A stretch of 64,000 nucleotides of DNA from Ganoderma boninense (lineage: Eukaryota > Basidiomycota > Agaricomycetes > Polyporales > Polyporaceae), in the NCBI GenBank assembly GCA_002900995.3, contig CM035304.1, positions 1,347,498 through 1,411,497 on the forward strand. The letters are read 5' to 3'. The position numbers and the translations under genes are program-made. The stretch's first letter is position 1; each line of letters starts with the position of its first letter. Of this stretch, positions 11,408-22,317 are shown in pieces. The notes beneath the pieces are model-generated. The model was given only the letters and a program-made list of their open reading frames with translations. It made no database searches and was not told the DNA's origin.

Positions 11408-12509
11408 TCACGCTCCGACGGAATCGTCCTCATTATCCTCGCGGGCGGCAACGGGAGGAGGCATGCCGGGCTCGGTGGGGAGCTGCTTGCCCTTACCCTT
11501 GCCCTTGCCCTTGCCCTTGCCCTTGCGGTGCTTGTGGTGCGAGTGGCGGCGCTGGAGCTCGAGCGAGTCTTCTCCATCCTCCTCGTAGGCGCGGGCCTCC
11601 ACGTCATCGTACTCGCGGGAAGCAGGGGGCGTGCCGGGCTTCGGTGGGGAGCTGCTTGCCTTTACCCTTCTTGCCCTTGCGGTGTTTGTGGTGTGAGTGG
11701 CGGCGCTGTAGCTCGAGGGAGTCTTCTTCATCCTCATAGGTGCGGGCATCGAGGGAATCTTCGTCCTCCTCCTCGTACTCACGAGCCTCGAGGGAGTCGT
11801 CCTCGTTGTCCTCGCGGGCGGCAACGGGAGCGGGCGTGCCGGGTTCTGTGGGGACCTGCTTGCCTTTACCCTTCTTGCCCTTGTGGTGCGAGTGGTGCGA
11901 GTGGTGCGAGCGGCGGCGCTGGAGCTCGAGCGAGTCTTCTGCATCCTCCCCGTCAGCGCGGGCCTCGATGGAATCCTCCTCCACGTCATCGTACTCGCGG
12001 GCAGCAGGGGGCATGCCGGGTTCGGTGGGGAGCTGCTTGCCTTTACCCTTCTTGCCCTTGTGGTGCGAGTGGTGCGAGTGGTGCGAGCGGCGGCGCTGGA
12101 GCTCGAGCGAGTCTTCTGCATCCTCCCCGTCAGCGCGGGCCTCGACGAAATCATCCTCCACGTCATCGTACTCGCGGGCGGTAGGGGGCATGCCGGGCTC
12201 GGTGGGAAGCTTCTTGCCCTTGCCCTTCCCTTTGCCTTTGCGGTGCTTGTGGCGTGAGTGACGGCGCTCGAGGTCGTTCGCCTCGTCGAAGTCGAAGTCA
12301 GGCTCAGCGGAGCGGGCCAGCTGCGATACATCACGCACGATGAGCACTTGGCAAGTTGTACGAAGAGGGGGAGGGGGGGAAGAGAAGAGGGTGTGACGTA
12401 CGTATCCCAAGCCAAGGTCACGGCTCTCGACGGTCGCGAGCGGCGCGGCCTGGACGGAGACGGAGAGAGCGAGAGTGGAGAGGACGAGCAGGCGGTGGAG
12501 AGCGGGCAT
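11408..12509 (-). CDS. Secreted repeat precursor with RR (Kex2-type) sites; one frameshift
   Basis: Exon 1 (12509-12402) encodes MPALHRLLVLSTLALSVSV, a signal peptide close to that of the gene at 6.7 kb. Exon 2 (12320-11408) encodes five repeats of about 45-70 residues. Each begins with ERR or QRR, continues with a His/Lys/Gly-rich stretch (SHHSHHSHHKGKKGKGKQ), then LPTEPGMPP, then an acidic part ending DSLELQ. Dibasic sites at each repeat boundary are the layout of fungal Kex2-processed repeat proteins, so cleavage to cationic His-rich peptides in the secretory pathway is inferred. Repeat 4 has one extra base near 11640 compared with the other repeats. Exon 2 is 913 nt, one more than a multiple of three, and the frame before and after the shift encodes perfect repeats. 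It may be a real mutation or a base-call error. Confidence 0.72.
11500..12260 (-). repeat. Coding tandem repeat, about 180-bp units
   Basis: Units 2 and 3 are nearly identical at DNA level (about 11890-12040 and 12060-12210). Units 1, 4 and 5 are more diverged, with variable (GGCAAG)n runs that encode GKGKGK. This suggests recent unequal exchange. Confidence 0.85.
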
Positions 12510-12561
12510 GTTTTGGTTTGTGTCGGCGAAGATAGGAAGTTTCGTTACGAAAGCTGCGCAG

Positions 12562-12627
12562 CTGGGGGAGGAGCGTCGCGTTAGCATGCGAGTAACTCGT
12601 GTTGAGGAAGATGTGGAGGCAGCTTAC
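12562..12627 (-). other. Intron in the 5'UTR
   Basis: A GTAAGC donor and CCCCCAG acceptor bound 66 bp. The flanking exon sequence, CCCTACAGCTG before and CTGCGCAGCTTTC then ACGAAACTT after, corresponds to the leader of the gene at 6695. Confidence 0.6.
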
Positions 12628-12709
12628 CAGCTGTAGGGATAGAGAAAAGAAAGGCAGGGGTTCGTAGGGAAGCGAAAACGAACTGGAGAACGATGCGGTC
12701 ATGCTGCCC

Positions 12710-12716
12710 ATTTATA
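12710..12716 (-). promoter_or_regulatory. TATA box
   Basis: TATAAAT on the minus strand lies about 200 bp before the ATG at 12509 and matches the TATA box at 6930-6936 in sequence and position. Confidence 0.6.
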
Positions 12717-12719
12717 CCC

Positions 12720-14100
12720 ACTGCAAAGGTCTGGAAACCTCTGGTCGGGCACTGTTGTGGCGGGACCATACACCGTATTCCACTGGTAGGGGACACATGA
12801 AAGTGTTCATTTCAAAGTCCCTATATCAAAGTGGAGTGCGGGGCCGCCTTCGTGGCTATGGCACCAACGTTCATCGCATGTGCACCAGACATTGGTCGAC
12901 TTCGCAAGAGAGACGACCTCGAGGCGTTCGTGATGACATAGCACCCGACAGCAAAGACATCAAGGCTCTCGTGCGGCCTGGCTGACGAGACGGGGGTTTT
13001 TTCCGTCGATGAATGGCAAGTGTTCGAGGTGCCTGGATGCGCTGGTGAGTTATAAGTATATTAAATCTAATACCGCGCATTTATCCGTAGAATTAGGCAC
13101 GGAGCATTGACGAAGGACGGTCCGAGTCCGCAACGTCGTCGCCATGTTGGGACGGGTACAGGAAAAGCTTTAGTTGGTGGCTGCATATGGTGGCGGTACG
13201 TCAGCTATCACCCCTCTCGTGATCCACGTACGAGCATTCCGCGATGGCTGTGCAAACATGAGAAAGCTAACCTCAATGAGGGCGGAAGGGATTGTTACGC
13301 TCGTTGCTCATTTCATGCCAGCCACTATCGTTCTCTGGAAGGACACGCGTCAGAGCTGGCACTCATGGCAGAGCCTATATCTGAATGGTCCAAATGCGAC
13401 TTACTACAACATCGAGAAGGCCATTTCCACCTTGAAGGCATCGTGATAGATATGTGGACAACTCCCGTTGATGTCTGTCAGACTGTGTCTGCGTATGCAG
13501 CCGTCGGCACTGCAGGCACAGACGAGGACAGGATAAGTCGGATTTGCATCAACAGCATCAACCAGGACAGCGATCCTCACCACGAGTGTTCATGGCAGTT
13601 CAAGGCCCGGTAAAGGGCGGGACTCGGCTGGGCCATGACATAGACATGATGTGGCAAACACTTTTCCTAGTGAATCAATCCACGGAGCCGCAGCCTGTGG
13701 TGGTGCCTTGTAGAACTCTCGCGGCGTATGATGTGGTAGAGTTACGTCACATGGTAACTTTGCATGCCATACCAGAAACATCAGAGCCTGTGTCCCGCAG
13801 GGAATCCTCGTCTGTAAGTATGAGCATTGGAGAGGGGGGCACAGTCTAGCTGCAATGGGTACGTGGTACGCGGACTGTTCACCTGGCAGTGGCGGTGGAA
13901 CAAGCGCTTAGATGTGCTTAGATAAGGTTTGTGGAACACGCTTGGTCACGATCACATGACACTGCGTCACATCTGCTGGATGAATCGTGGCTCGCGACTG
14001 GCTCTCTTGCGTTAGCTCATCGCTGTGGTCGGACACACTAACCACATTTCACACACATGGCCTAGTGTGGAATTCTCCTGGACTACCCCTTCTCACATTT
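12720..14100. other. Intergenic region without a supported gene
   Basis: Only short open frames without domains are present. It contains the upstream regions of the flanking divergent genes. Confidence 0.45.
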
Positions 14101-14122
14101 GGATGTATTTTCAACCTGCAAC

Positions 14123-15897
14123 ATGGAGTCGACTCCTTCTAAGGCCCTTGCTCCTCCACACCGACTACTCTACCGTGGCTCTCTCTCTCTCCCTGATTCT
14201 CATCTCCTCCTCGATGGTCTCAGCTTCACGGTCAAGACTGCGGAAACACATGGCAGCCCAGCCCTACTCAACAACACTCTCGCGCTCACCCTCGAGAGTT
14301 TGCGTGGCCTCCCGTTACACCTCATCGGCACCGTCCCAGTGAAAGACGTGTGGATTGAGCCACCACCAGCAGATATCTCAATGTACGTCCATCAAATCGT
14401 CGATTATATGCAGAACACTATCCCTGATCTCTTGCGGATGCGAACCCAGTGACATTCACCCAGACTCGACGCTGACACGAATATACTTCGAGAACCTCTT
14501 CTGCCTCAGCCCCATCACTTCCAACGATCGCAGATCAGAGTACGGCGTTCGCGTCAGTTTGACCGATAACGGTGAGTTTTTGGTAATTGATGAATGTTGT
14601 CGTCATCGGCACTTGCTCTAGGTTCTGCGCTCTAGTGGTTAGAAAGGGTGATCCATCCCTGAACCCGGTTGCCGCTCCTTGAGGCTCACAACCTCCGTCC
14701 AATGGATCGTCATGAGACATGCATATATGCGGTCCTCATCTCCGCCACATGCGCATACACCTACCTCTACTCGTACCAGGTGGCGCATACACCCGCCTCT
14801 CCTCATCCCAGGCGGTGCATACACCATCTTCTTGCCTCAGGAAACCTAGTTTCACGCGGACATCCGAAGCTATATGCGCCCCTCCGAGACGTTTCCCCTG
14901 CTCATCTCTCGTGCCGCATCCAACCACTGACCCCCCGCCCTCCACAGATGACCCCGAGACACCCGACCTCATCATATACGCCCAGCTTCGGCCAGCCTCT
15001 CCCTCCTCCTCTTCCAGCGCCCCGACGTCCTCTCCATCCCCGGCAACAGCGTCGACCTCGAATGCGCCTCCGCATACGCTCCACCTCCTCGCCGCGCGCA
15101 TCCTGCCCGGGCCCCCGCCCCCGCCGTCCTTCCGCCTCCCGCGTCCAGACGATCCCGACTCCGCGCCGGCCCCCATTCGCGTTCGGGGCGGCGTCGGGGG
15201 GGGGGGCGAAGCGGAAGCGGGAGTCGGTCAAGTTCGATCTGTCTGCTGCCCAGGCGGCAGGGGAGGGGAGCGCGAGCAAGCGCGCTCGGGACGCGAAGGG
15301 CAAGGGCCGCGCGATCGCGGCAGGGACTGGGGCAGGGGCAGGGGTGCTGGGGCTGGACGCGAAGGCGCTGGGGAAGGACGCGCGCGTGGGCGTCGGGAAG
15401 GGGAAGGGGAGGGAGGGCGACGTGTTCAAGGTGCCCAGCGTACCCATAAGGAGGACGGTGTCCGAGGCGGACGTGTTTGGGGGCGGCGCGAAGGAGAAGG
15501 GGAAAGCGGAGGACGGGGAGAAGGGGGAGGGGAAGGAGGAGGGCGTCGAGCGCGAGAACAAAATGTGCGTGCGTCCCTCGTCTTTCGTTTCCCGGGGCGC
15601 GAGCACTGCTACTGACATGGCAAGCGTCGATGTAGGCTGTGAAGCGTGCGGTCATAAAGGCCCTCGCGCACGAGGGGATCGGCAAGACCCACGGGGAGTT
15701 CAAGGACTTCTACTCTCCGATGTACCATGGCGTGTGCCTTGCCCTCGTGAGTATCGGTCTCGAACTGGTGGCCGATTGGTTGATACTGAGGAATGATGCA
15801 GCGAAGGCGAATGTCGATCGGGCCGCTGGACGGGTCGTTGGTCGAGCATTTTGTGGACGCGCATATCAAGATGTACATCAAGGACGCACCAGAGTAG
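14123..15897 (+). CDS. Sld7 C-terminal-domain-like protein (replication initiation), with poly-G frame change
   Basis: Five exons: 14123-14382, 14450-14571, 14948-15568, 15636-15746 and 15802-15897. The N-terminus reads MESTPSKALAPPHRLLYRG. The middle is proline/serine-rich and then basic (AKRKRESVKFDLS). The end, spanning the last two introns, contains AVKRAVIKALAHEGIGKTH and GEFKDFYSPMYHGVCLAL, then an amphipathic helix. This tail resembles the Sld7 C-terminal domain, a partner of Sld3/Treslin in loading Cdc45 at origins. The assignment is from memory of the family and moderate in certainty. In exon 3 the frame changes across a run of 11 G at 15196-15206; one base fewer gives a continuous frame. 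This could be a homopolymer error. Intron 2 (376 bp) is unusually long. Confidence 0.55.
14735..14830 (+). repeat. Short tandem repeat inside intron 2
   Basis: Units of about 38 bp, built on GCGCATACACCYRCCTCT followed by CAGGYGG, repeat two to three times. Expansion of this repeat may explain why the intron is much longer than the others in the window. Confidence 0.6.
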
Positions 15898-16830
15898 ACT
15901 TGGCCGTAGTATTGCTGTCGTTCGAGGTTCAGGACGTGTAGAGGAGTTCCTGGGTTTGATGGAATCAGTACGTGTACGAGTACTTGTGCTCTTCGTAATG
16001 CTTTGAATCGCTGTGATAGCACCCGCAGTTCCTGTGTCGCCGATATAGGCGCAATCCGAGTCCACCTATCCTCAATGATGTCCACCCCGTCCACCAGCAT
16101 AGAGGCGCGATCCTCGGCGCTCCTCGGCATCACTCCACCACACTAAGCGCGTGCCGCCCTACTATGTGTCTTCCTCTGTCTTCTTCCGTCCAGGCCTACA
16201 TCGCAGTCGTCTGGTTGCTTCCTCATGCCCATGTGGTAGTAGCAGGCGCGGGTGAGTGGCTCAAGTCGTGCAATACGTGGGTGAAGCATCCTCCCGACAC
16301 AAGCTGAAGGCGGTACTGGCAGTTAGCATGTCCTCAGATTAGGCTTTGGTCTTCCTTTCTACTGTCAGACGCACAGGCTATGGGCTGTATGATCCACAGA
16401 GTACGCTGTCGGCTATCGGCTCTGTGTTACCAGGATCCGGCGCCGCGGGGCACATTCAACGACTGGGAGGCGGTACCGCGAGAAGGCAAGATGGAGACTC
16501 GGGAGAGACTGGTCGGATAAAGATATTCTTGGTGAGCTACTATCATCGGGTATAGCTTGATAAGTCTTCATTCTACTGTTTAATGACCCAAATTCTTTCT
16601 CCCCGACTGTCAGACCGTCCTTGGGTGCCATCCTGCCGGCACAGGAAATGGGGAACTTCCACCATCATGGAAGACCCTCCTCTGGAAACGTGGACTATAT
16701 GGAGTACTTGCCCGCCGGAGTACGTGGATATACCTCTTCATAAATCATTTGTGATGGAGGAACGCATATATGAACGTGGCTGACCTAGTAGTCCGCTTCT
16801 CTACCTAGCTTTCCCGAACTTGGCAGCGCT
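15898..16830. other. Intergenic region
   Basis: No supported gene. Open frames here have no domain and no splice-consistent continuation. Confidence 0.4.
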
Positions 16831-18586
16831 ATGGCGACGACCTTTGATATCTCTGAGTATTCTTCCTGGTCAGTATTGGCACTATCCTTCCTGGTGAAAG
16901 CCTCGCTGACGACTGTTTTGCTTAAGGGTTATGCGAACGCGCACCGACGTTGCTGTCGCAGGTGCGAGTCCCGTCATCCAATCGTGGCCGTCAAGACTGA
17001 GATTTGTGCCACGCAGCGCTCGTGCTCTACGAGGAAATCTTGACTTTTCGAGAAGGGACGGTATCTCAAGCTCCGCGGGCCTGCGCTCTTCTTCACAACG
17101 TTGCCATATCTCTCAACAAGTGTCTGCTATGGATGATATGTGCTGCTGTCCTGTATGCAGATTTCACGCCATTTCCTGGCCATGTACGTTCTATATATAT
17201 GACACCCGAAATGGAGATAACTAACGCACATATCGTAGGAGTACGTTCCGTTGGATTCTGGAGCGCCATACTACGACCGGCTAACAGTGCCCAACTCGAC
17301 CTCAGCTGCCATGGACAAACTCGGCTTCTCCTCCTGGTTCTCAGAGTCCTCGCTTACGTCGTATGGAGTAGTGGGTACTGCTCTGCTTATTCTGCAGTTA
17401 GTGCCGGACTGACGATTCGAGCGTCGATGGCGGAAGTTACACCTGCCATTGTGATCTTCGCTAGCTCTTATAGGAACTGGGCACTAGTTGCCATTGTCCT
17501 GCTCATGGCATGGCTACCAGGTGTTATGAACATCGTAAGATTGGAGGCATCGTTGTGTATCCTTTCATCAGATAGCCTCATGGACTGTTCGCTGCAGTAC
17601 GGGTATGCGAAGACTGGGACAGCAACGGACTTCGGCGCTCCAGCACTGGTGCGCTCAGGCTGCGACTCACGGACCTTACCTACTGTCCGTGACGTGCCTA
17701 CATTGTGAGTAACGGACAACCGGAATCTCGCTCGCAGAGATCTGATGTTCCCGCAGACGTATGTCGTAGTCAACTGAGCTCTGCATACTCGCGCTGATTA
17801 TTACTGCACACACGCGCATATATCGGGGAAAATACAGTACTCGTGTCTAGCCACGCCCTCTTGACACTCGCGTACTCTGCGTTTCTCTTCAAGCTGTGGT
17901 GGAATGCCAGATACAAAAGCATGAGGTTCGTGTGCCCGAGATTCCTCTCGCAGTCACCACAAAATCTCACCGGCCGTTGCTTATGATCATTCATTCTAAT
18001 TTCTAGTGGCATTGCAAACAGAACATTGTTTTTCAGCGGTCGGTGGCTACACTACCATGACGCGTCTGGATACTGACGGACATGGCCTCTGCAGGTAGAA
18101 TGGATCTTATGCAAGTATATTCATTTTGCATCCACCATTGTTACTCCGGTAACATTTCTCAAATTGCCAGGACACTTCTGGCAATGAACGCATTTGCCAT
18201 CGTCTCTTCATTAATGGGAGGACGTGATTGGCTCATCCGGGAGTTGAACATACCGTATGCCATGCTCTAGTCCGACTGTCTCATTCTGTCTCCATATCAT
18301 TTAATTTGTTTGTTTGTATGCCAGGCTGACCGGTATTCTTGTCTCGCGGGCATATCTATCGCGCATACAGCTAGCGAGTCGTCAATCTCGGCATGCCGGA
18401 TTGTCCACGACTCACAGTGCGCTGCGGGAAGGTCCAAAATGCTCTCAAGTCCCGAACGACGACCAGTCCGTGCAGGCTCTCCACCAGCAACCAGCCCGCA
18501 ATCTTGTAATAAGTGAGAATCCGGAACATGCCAGTACGTTGTTGGTGAGAATTTCTTGCCGATTGTCGAGGCCGTCCAGTCTCTGA
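16831..18586 (+). CDS. DUF6533-like multi-pass membrane protein
   Basis: Exons are hard to close, but several segments follow the DUF6533 family plan of agaricomycetes. A first segment, ALVLYEEILTFREG, follows an intron at 16962-17016. Next come hydrophobic segments around 17100-17165 and 17300-17400, then SSYRNWALVAIVLLMAWLPG at about 17466-17525, and finally LTGILVSRAYLSRIQLASRQ at about 18324-18380, which matches the usual juxtamembrane end of the family. Members are predicted seven-helix membrane proteins of unknown function, highly expanded in polypores. The ATG at 16831 is a guess. Given the difficulty of closing the reading frame, the gene may be degenerate. Confidence 0.45.
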
Positions 18587-18793
18587 TACCGCAATAATTC
18601 CTCGGATTAACGAGCAGTCCATTTCCTCAATGTTAGTTTCTGGAGCGCCTTGTGCGCTCTCGGTGGGGATGCGTGAAACAGCGGACAGCCCCCGTCACAG
18701 TGTCAGGACCCGGGCATCCTCTCCGCCCTTCGACCAGGATGCAAGGTGTGTCGTAGACAAGCTCATCTTTGACAAACGTTAGCTCTAAGGTAG

Positions 18794-20285
18794 TCCAGGC
18801 ATCTTGACGCCAGCACGGAGGTGGCAGACTGCAGTGAAATCACGCTGGTGTTACGAAGTCAAGGAGGATCGACAGCAAATCCACATGTTTCAACTCGTCC
18901 TGCTCACGTCCCAGTGGCGGAGACACGGGAAGCGCTGCCTGGACGGAGGTCCAAGCCTGGCTGCTACCGGCTATCAGACTTCATCATGCTGCGTACTCTT
19001 GGGACTGGATCCTTTGGTCGAGTTCGCTTAGGTGAGTCTGCTAAGTTGAAGAATGCTGTTGTGCCTTGTCGCATTCGCGGCACTTCAAATTTAAAGTCTC
19101 TTCGCGACACTGAATTGGCTACAAATTCTCATTGCACATTTCAACGGCCCCTAACATGGTTCTATAGCCCGCTGTAGACGCAATTCGCGTTTCTGCGCCA
19201 TCAAAGTGCTCAATAAAGAGAAGATTGTACGCGTGAATGAAGAATACCGCACACGCAACGAACCGACGATGCTCCTGGAGGTACAGCATCCTTTCATAGT
19301 TACCCTATGGGGGACGCTGCAGGATACTGCGAACCTCTATATAATAATGGACTTCGTTCCCGGCGGTGAACTCTTTTCGTTGCTCATGAAAAGTCGTGTA
19401 CGTCGCCGCTCAGACCCAATACCTCCAGGTAGACTGTGTATACTCATCGCTGATCTCAGAGCTTTCCGGACTCGGCCGCCAAATTTTACGCTGCTGAAGT
19501 CGCCCTTGTACTGAAATATCTGCACCAGAAGGATATCATCTATCGAGACCTCAAGCCTGAAAACATTTTGATCAACTACGATGGTCATATCAAAGTCGTA
19601 GATTTCGGTCTCGCGAGGCAATGCACCACCACGGCGTGGACGTTTTGCGGTACGCCCAACTACCTCGCCCCCGAGGTGAGTCCCTACTGTTGGTCATAGT
19701 GATATCTGCGTCAGGCTCAAAACTACTATCGCGCCAAACAGGTCATTACTAGGGGAGGTTACGGCCGTAGCGCGGACTGGTATACGCTCGGGGTGCTCAT
19801 TTTTGAAATGCTTTCCGGGCAACTCCCCTTTCATGAGCCTGGGTTATCCTCCGTCGACCTGTATTCCAAGATTCTGCAAGGCTCGTCGTACATCGCATGG
19901 CCCGTCTCGTTGGACATGAATGCGAAGGACTTGGTGCTCAAGCTCATGGAGCGCGACCCATCAAAGCGTCTTGGAAACCTCGCACAGGGCGTAAACGATG
20001 TGCTCGCGCACCCGTGGTTCGCGGAGGTCGACTGGAAGAAGCTGATGAGGCGCGAGATCGCGGCACCGTATCTCCCCAGCATCGCGAACGATGGCGACGC
20101 CAGCGCGTAAGCTTTCCTGTGTTTTTATGACTTGGCCCTGGTGCTGACTGCCTATACCTGCGCGACCACATACGTGTTGCAGGTTCGATCGATACCCAGA
20201 GGACGACGCCGCGACAGGATATGGGGAGACTACACCCGACCCGTACGGGCATCGCTTCCCGGAATTCGAGTACACAAGCATATGA
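18794..20285 (+). CDS. cAMP-dependent protein kinase catalytic subunit (AGC kinase)
   Basis: The exons that can be fixed are: one ending at 19031, then 19168-19397, 19460-19675, 19742-20106 and 20183-20285, all in phase. They give the glycine loop GTGSFGRV, the ATP lysine in [23 protein letters not shown], the catalytic loop [13 protein letters not shown] (PKA usually has DFGFA), the activation-loop segment [12 protein letters not shown] and [12 protein letters not shown]. The C-terminal tail FDRYPEDD...FPEFEYTSI is typical of PKA and contains the F-x-x-F-type end. Role: phosphorylation of Ser/Thr targets downstream of cAMP, in nutrient sensing and development. The first coding exon with its ATG was not found. 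The in-frame sequence upstream is open back to about 18794 without an ATG, so an upstream exon is likely. Confidence 0.88.
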
Positions 20286-20421
20286 CCCTGGTAGTTCATT
20301 CTATGTGGGCATATCCTTTGTACTTTGCCTGTCCCCGTCTATCTTACATACATGAGCAGAACACACCTCCAATGCTCCACCCTAATCCGAATCCGTATCA
20401 TTCGCATGCCAGTCCGGGGGG

Positions 20422-22317
20422 TCAAACATCTATCGCAACGCCCGTCAGCACTGTCCGAAATCTGCCCACCATCAAGAAAATGCAGCGACCCCACGCGCGT
20501 ACGTACCTCCTGCAAAGGAATAGGAATATGGTGGGGCAGAAGGGGCGGGAGCCCGAGCCCGTGGCGCCCCGCGCCGCCCCCTCCGCAGGCATGTCTGGCA
20601 CCTCGGGCACGGCGGCGTCGCACCCGCCCTCGGCGAGCGCGCGGTTCTGGCGGCCCCAGCGCATGATCTCGAGCGTGCGCCAGATGGTGACCCACGGCCC
20701 GGTCATGGCCGCCCCGCGATGACCCGGGCGCATCGTGCGCAGGTCGAGGTACGGGAAAAGCATGTCGAGCGCGACGGCGGCCTCGTGCTGCGCCTTCATC
20801 GTGCATTCCGGGACGCTCTGCACGAACAGCTCCTTGAGGCGGTGGTCGAGGAACGGCACCGTTTTCGCAGCGGCGCTCGCACCGGGATCGGGATCAAGAC
20901 CAGGAACAGGAATAGAAGAACGCTTGTCGACGTCGAGCTCGGGGAGGCCGAGCGTCTCGAGCGTGCGGCAGCGCTGCGCGAGCGCGACGAGGCCCTGGAC
21001 GTCGGGGCGGCGCACGGTCTGGAAGTTGGACCGGATGGAAGAGACTCGGATGTTGAGGTGTGCGAGGAGGGGCCAGGCGTCGCCGAGCCGCGCGAGGTCG
21101 TCGTTGGTCACGGAGAGGGACGACTTCTCGGAGGTGAGCTGGAACGACGCGAGTTTTGGCAGGAGCGGGGGGAGCGGGCCGAGGAGATCCACGAGGGATA
21201 GGAAATGGCATTCGAGGATGGCGCAGAAAGTGCACCTGAGGCCGGTGACCGTGTTGGGGACGATGTGCGCGATGGCAGTGAAGGGGGAGTCCTGGACCGT
21301 GCTCAGGGAGTCGGTGAACGCTAGCGCGATCAAGTCGAGACGTGGGGCCGACATGGCGATGAAGACATCGGAGACGTCCTTGTGTGTGCCACTGAGCTCG
21401 AGATTGCGCAATCCATGGAAGCGATCGCCGAAGTCTGGTGCGCCCTCCCCGTTCCATCTCTCCAAACTGACGGAAACGTTCAGGTGCCGAATCGTGGGTA
21501 TGTCCGACAGGGCTTGCAGGATGGCTTCGTTGAGGTGGAACTGGTGGCTGAGGCATAGTGTTTGGATAGATGTGAAGCATTTGAGGTAGAGCAAGTGTTC
21601 TCGGTCCAAGTAATGGTTTCCCAATAGATTGAGTTCCTTCATGTGTGGTGCGGTTAGGGCAAGGTTTTGCAGCGACGCACCAAGGATGTCAGGAAGGCGG
21701 GCTTCACCAAAGCCGAGTTCGTCAAACGATAACGAGACCTCGCGGAGCGTAGGAGTCAGAAGCAACAGTAGTGGTGCAACGTGCACAGCACAGATAAAGT
21801 AAGCATTCAACACGCGTAGGCGGGGCAGGAGAGGGGCTCCAGCGCACTGTCGCGCCAAGAACGACCAGAAGGTCGGATGAACACGACTATGATGAGATGA
21901 TGATAGAGTGAGGCTTCGGACGCGGGTCGCGTACGACTGGAGTCGTGACCAAGCTTTGGTAGATATGGCTGCATTCATGGTTTGCTGGGGAGGTTCAAAT
22001 TTAATCATATGGAAACGAGTTCGGTGGCGGAGACTCACGAGATTAGCTCCTTCAAGTTGGCCGCGCAGGCAGTAACCAGGCAAGAATTGGAGGATGGGAT
22101 CTAGGACGTCCAGTTCCTCCCAGAGAACATTGAGGGCTTGGTGTGACATCATCTTCGATACCGTCGCGCATGCCACGAGAGCATCACGACATTCGAAACG
22201 GTATTTCTCGACTTCGTCCTTGTCATCTCTGCTGGAGAAAACCCGTCTAACGGGTGCCAAGTGTTTCAAGACTTCGAGAAGGATGTCTTGACATAAGAAA
22301 ACCTTGGAACTCTGCAT
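20422..22317 (-). CDS. F-box/leucine-rich-repeat-like protein (intact copy)
   Basis: The start MQSSKVFLCQDILLEVLKHL opens an F-box (LCQDILLEVLKHLAP ... CATVSKMMSHQALNVLWEEL). About 500 residues of irregular LRR-like sequence follow, ending near RTLEIMRWGRQNRAL. A 54-bp intron at 21985-22038 (GTGAGT...CCCCAG) is a multiple of three and contains no stop, so the frame stays open whether or not it is spliced. The spliced product has about 613 residues. F-box proteins link substrates to SCF ubiquitin ligases; this family is greatly expanded in agaricomycetes and targets are unknown. A paralogue lies at 59.9-61.5 kb on the same strand. The 3' end lies 136 bp from the convergent PKA gene. Confidence 0.85.
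   Translation of the reverse strand: MQSSKVFLCQDILLEVLKHLAPVRRVFSSRDDKDEVEKYRFECRDALVACATVSKMMSHQALNVLWEELDVLDPILQFLPGYCLRGQLEGANLVSLRHRTRFHMIKFEPPQQTMNAAISTKAWSRLQSYATRVRSLTLSSSHHSRVHPTFWSFLARQCAGAPLLPRLRVLNAYFICAVHVAPLLLLLTPTLREVSLSFDELGFGEARLPDILGASLQNLALTAPHMKELNLLGNHYLDREHLLYLKCFTSIQTLCLSHQFHLNEAILQALSDIPTIRHLNVSVSLERWNGEGAPDFGDRFHGLRNLELSGTHKDVSDVFIAMSAPRLDLIALAFTDSLSTVQDSPFTAIAHIVPNTVTGLRCTFCAILECHFLSLVDLLGPLPPLLPKLASFQLTSEKSSLSVTNDDLARLGDAWPLLAHLNIRVSSIRSNFQTVRRPDVQGLVALAQRCRTLETLGLPELDVDKRSSIPVPGLDPDPGASAAAKTVPFLDHRLKELFVQSVPECTMKAQHEAAVALDMLFPYLDLRTMRPGHRGAAMTGPWVTIWRTLEIMRWGRQNRALAEGGCDAAVPEVPDMPAEGAARGATGSGSRPFCPTIFLFLCRRYVRAWGRCIFLMVGRFRTVLTGVAIDV

Noticed and set aside
14620..14700. 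tRNA-like sequence (CTCTAGTGGTTAG resembles an A box)
   Set aside because: No B box, no acceptor stem and no anticodon arm could be built; it lies in an intron.
14902..15703. Long minus-strand frames opposite the Sld7-like gene
   Set aside because: GC-rich shadow frames. The plus strand has consistent introns and the conserved C-terminal motif.
18082..18270. Separate small gene in the DUF6533 region
   Set aside because: Its hydrophobic content and position fit better as part of the same multi-exon membrane-protein gene, though this is not proven.
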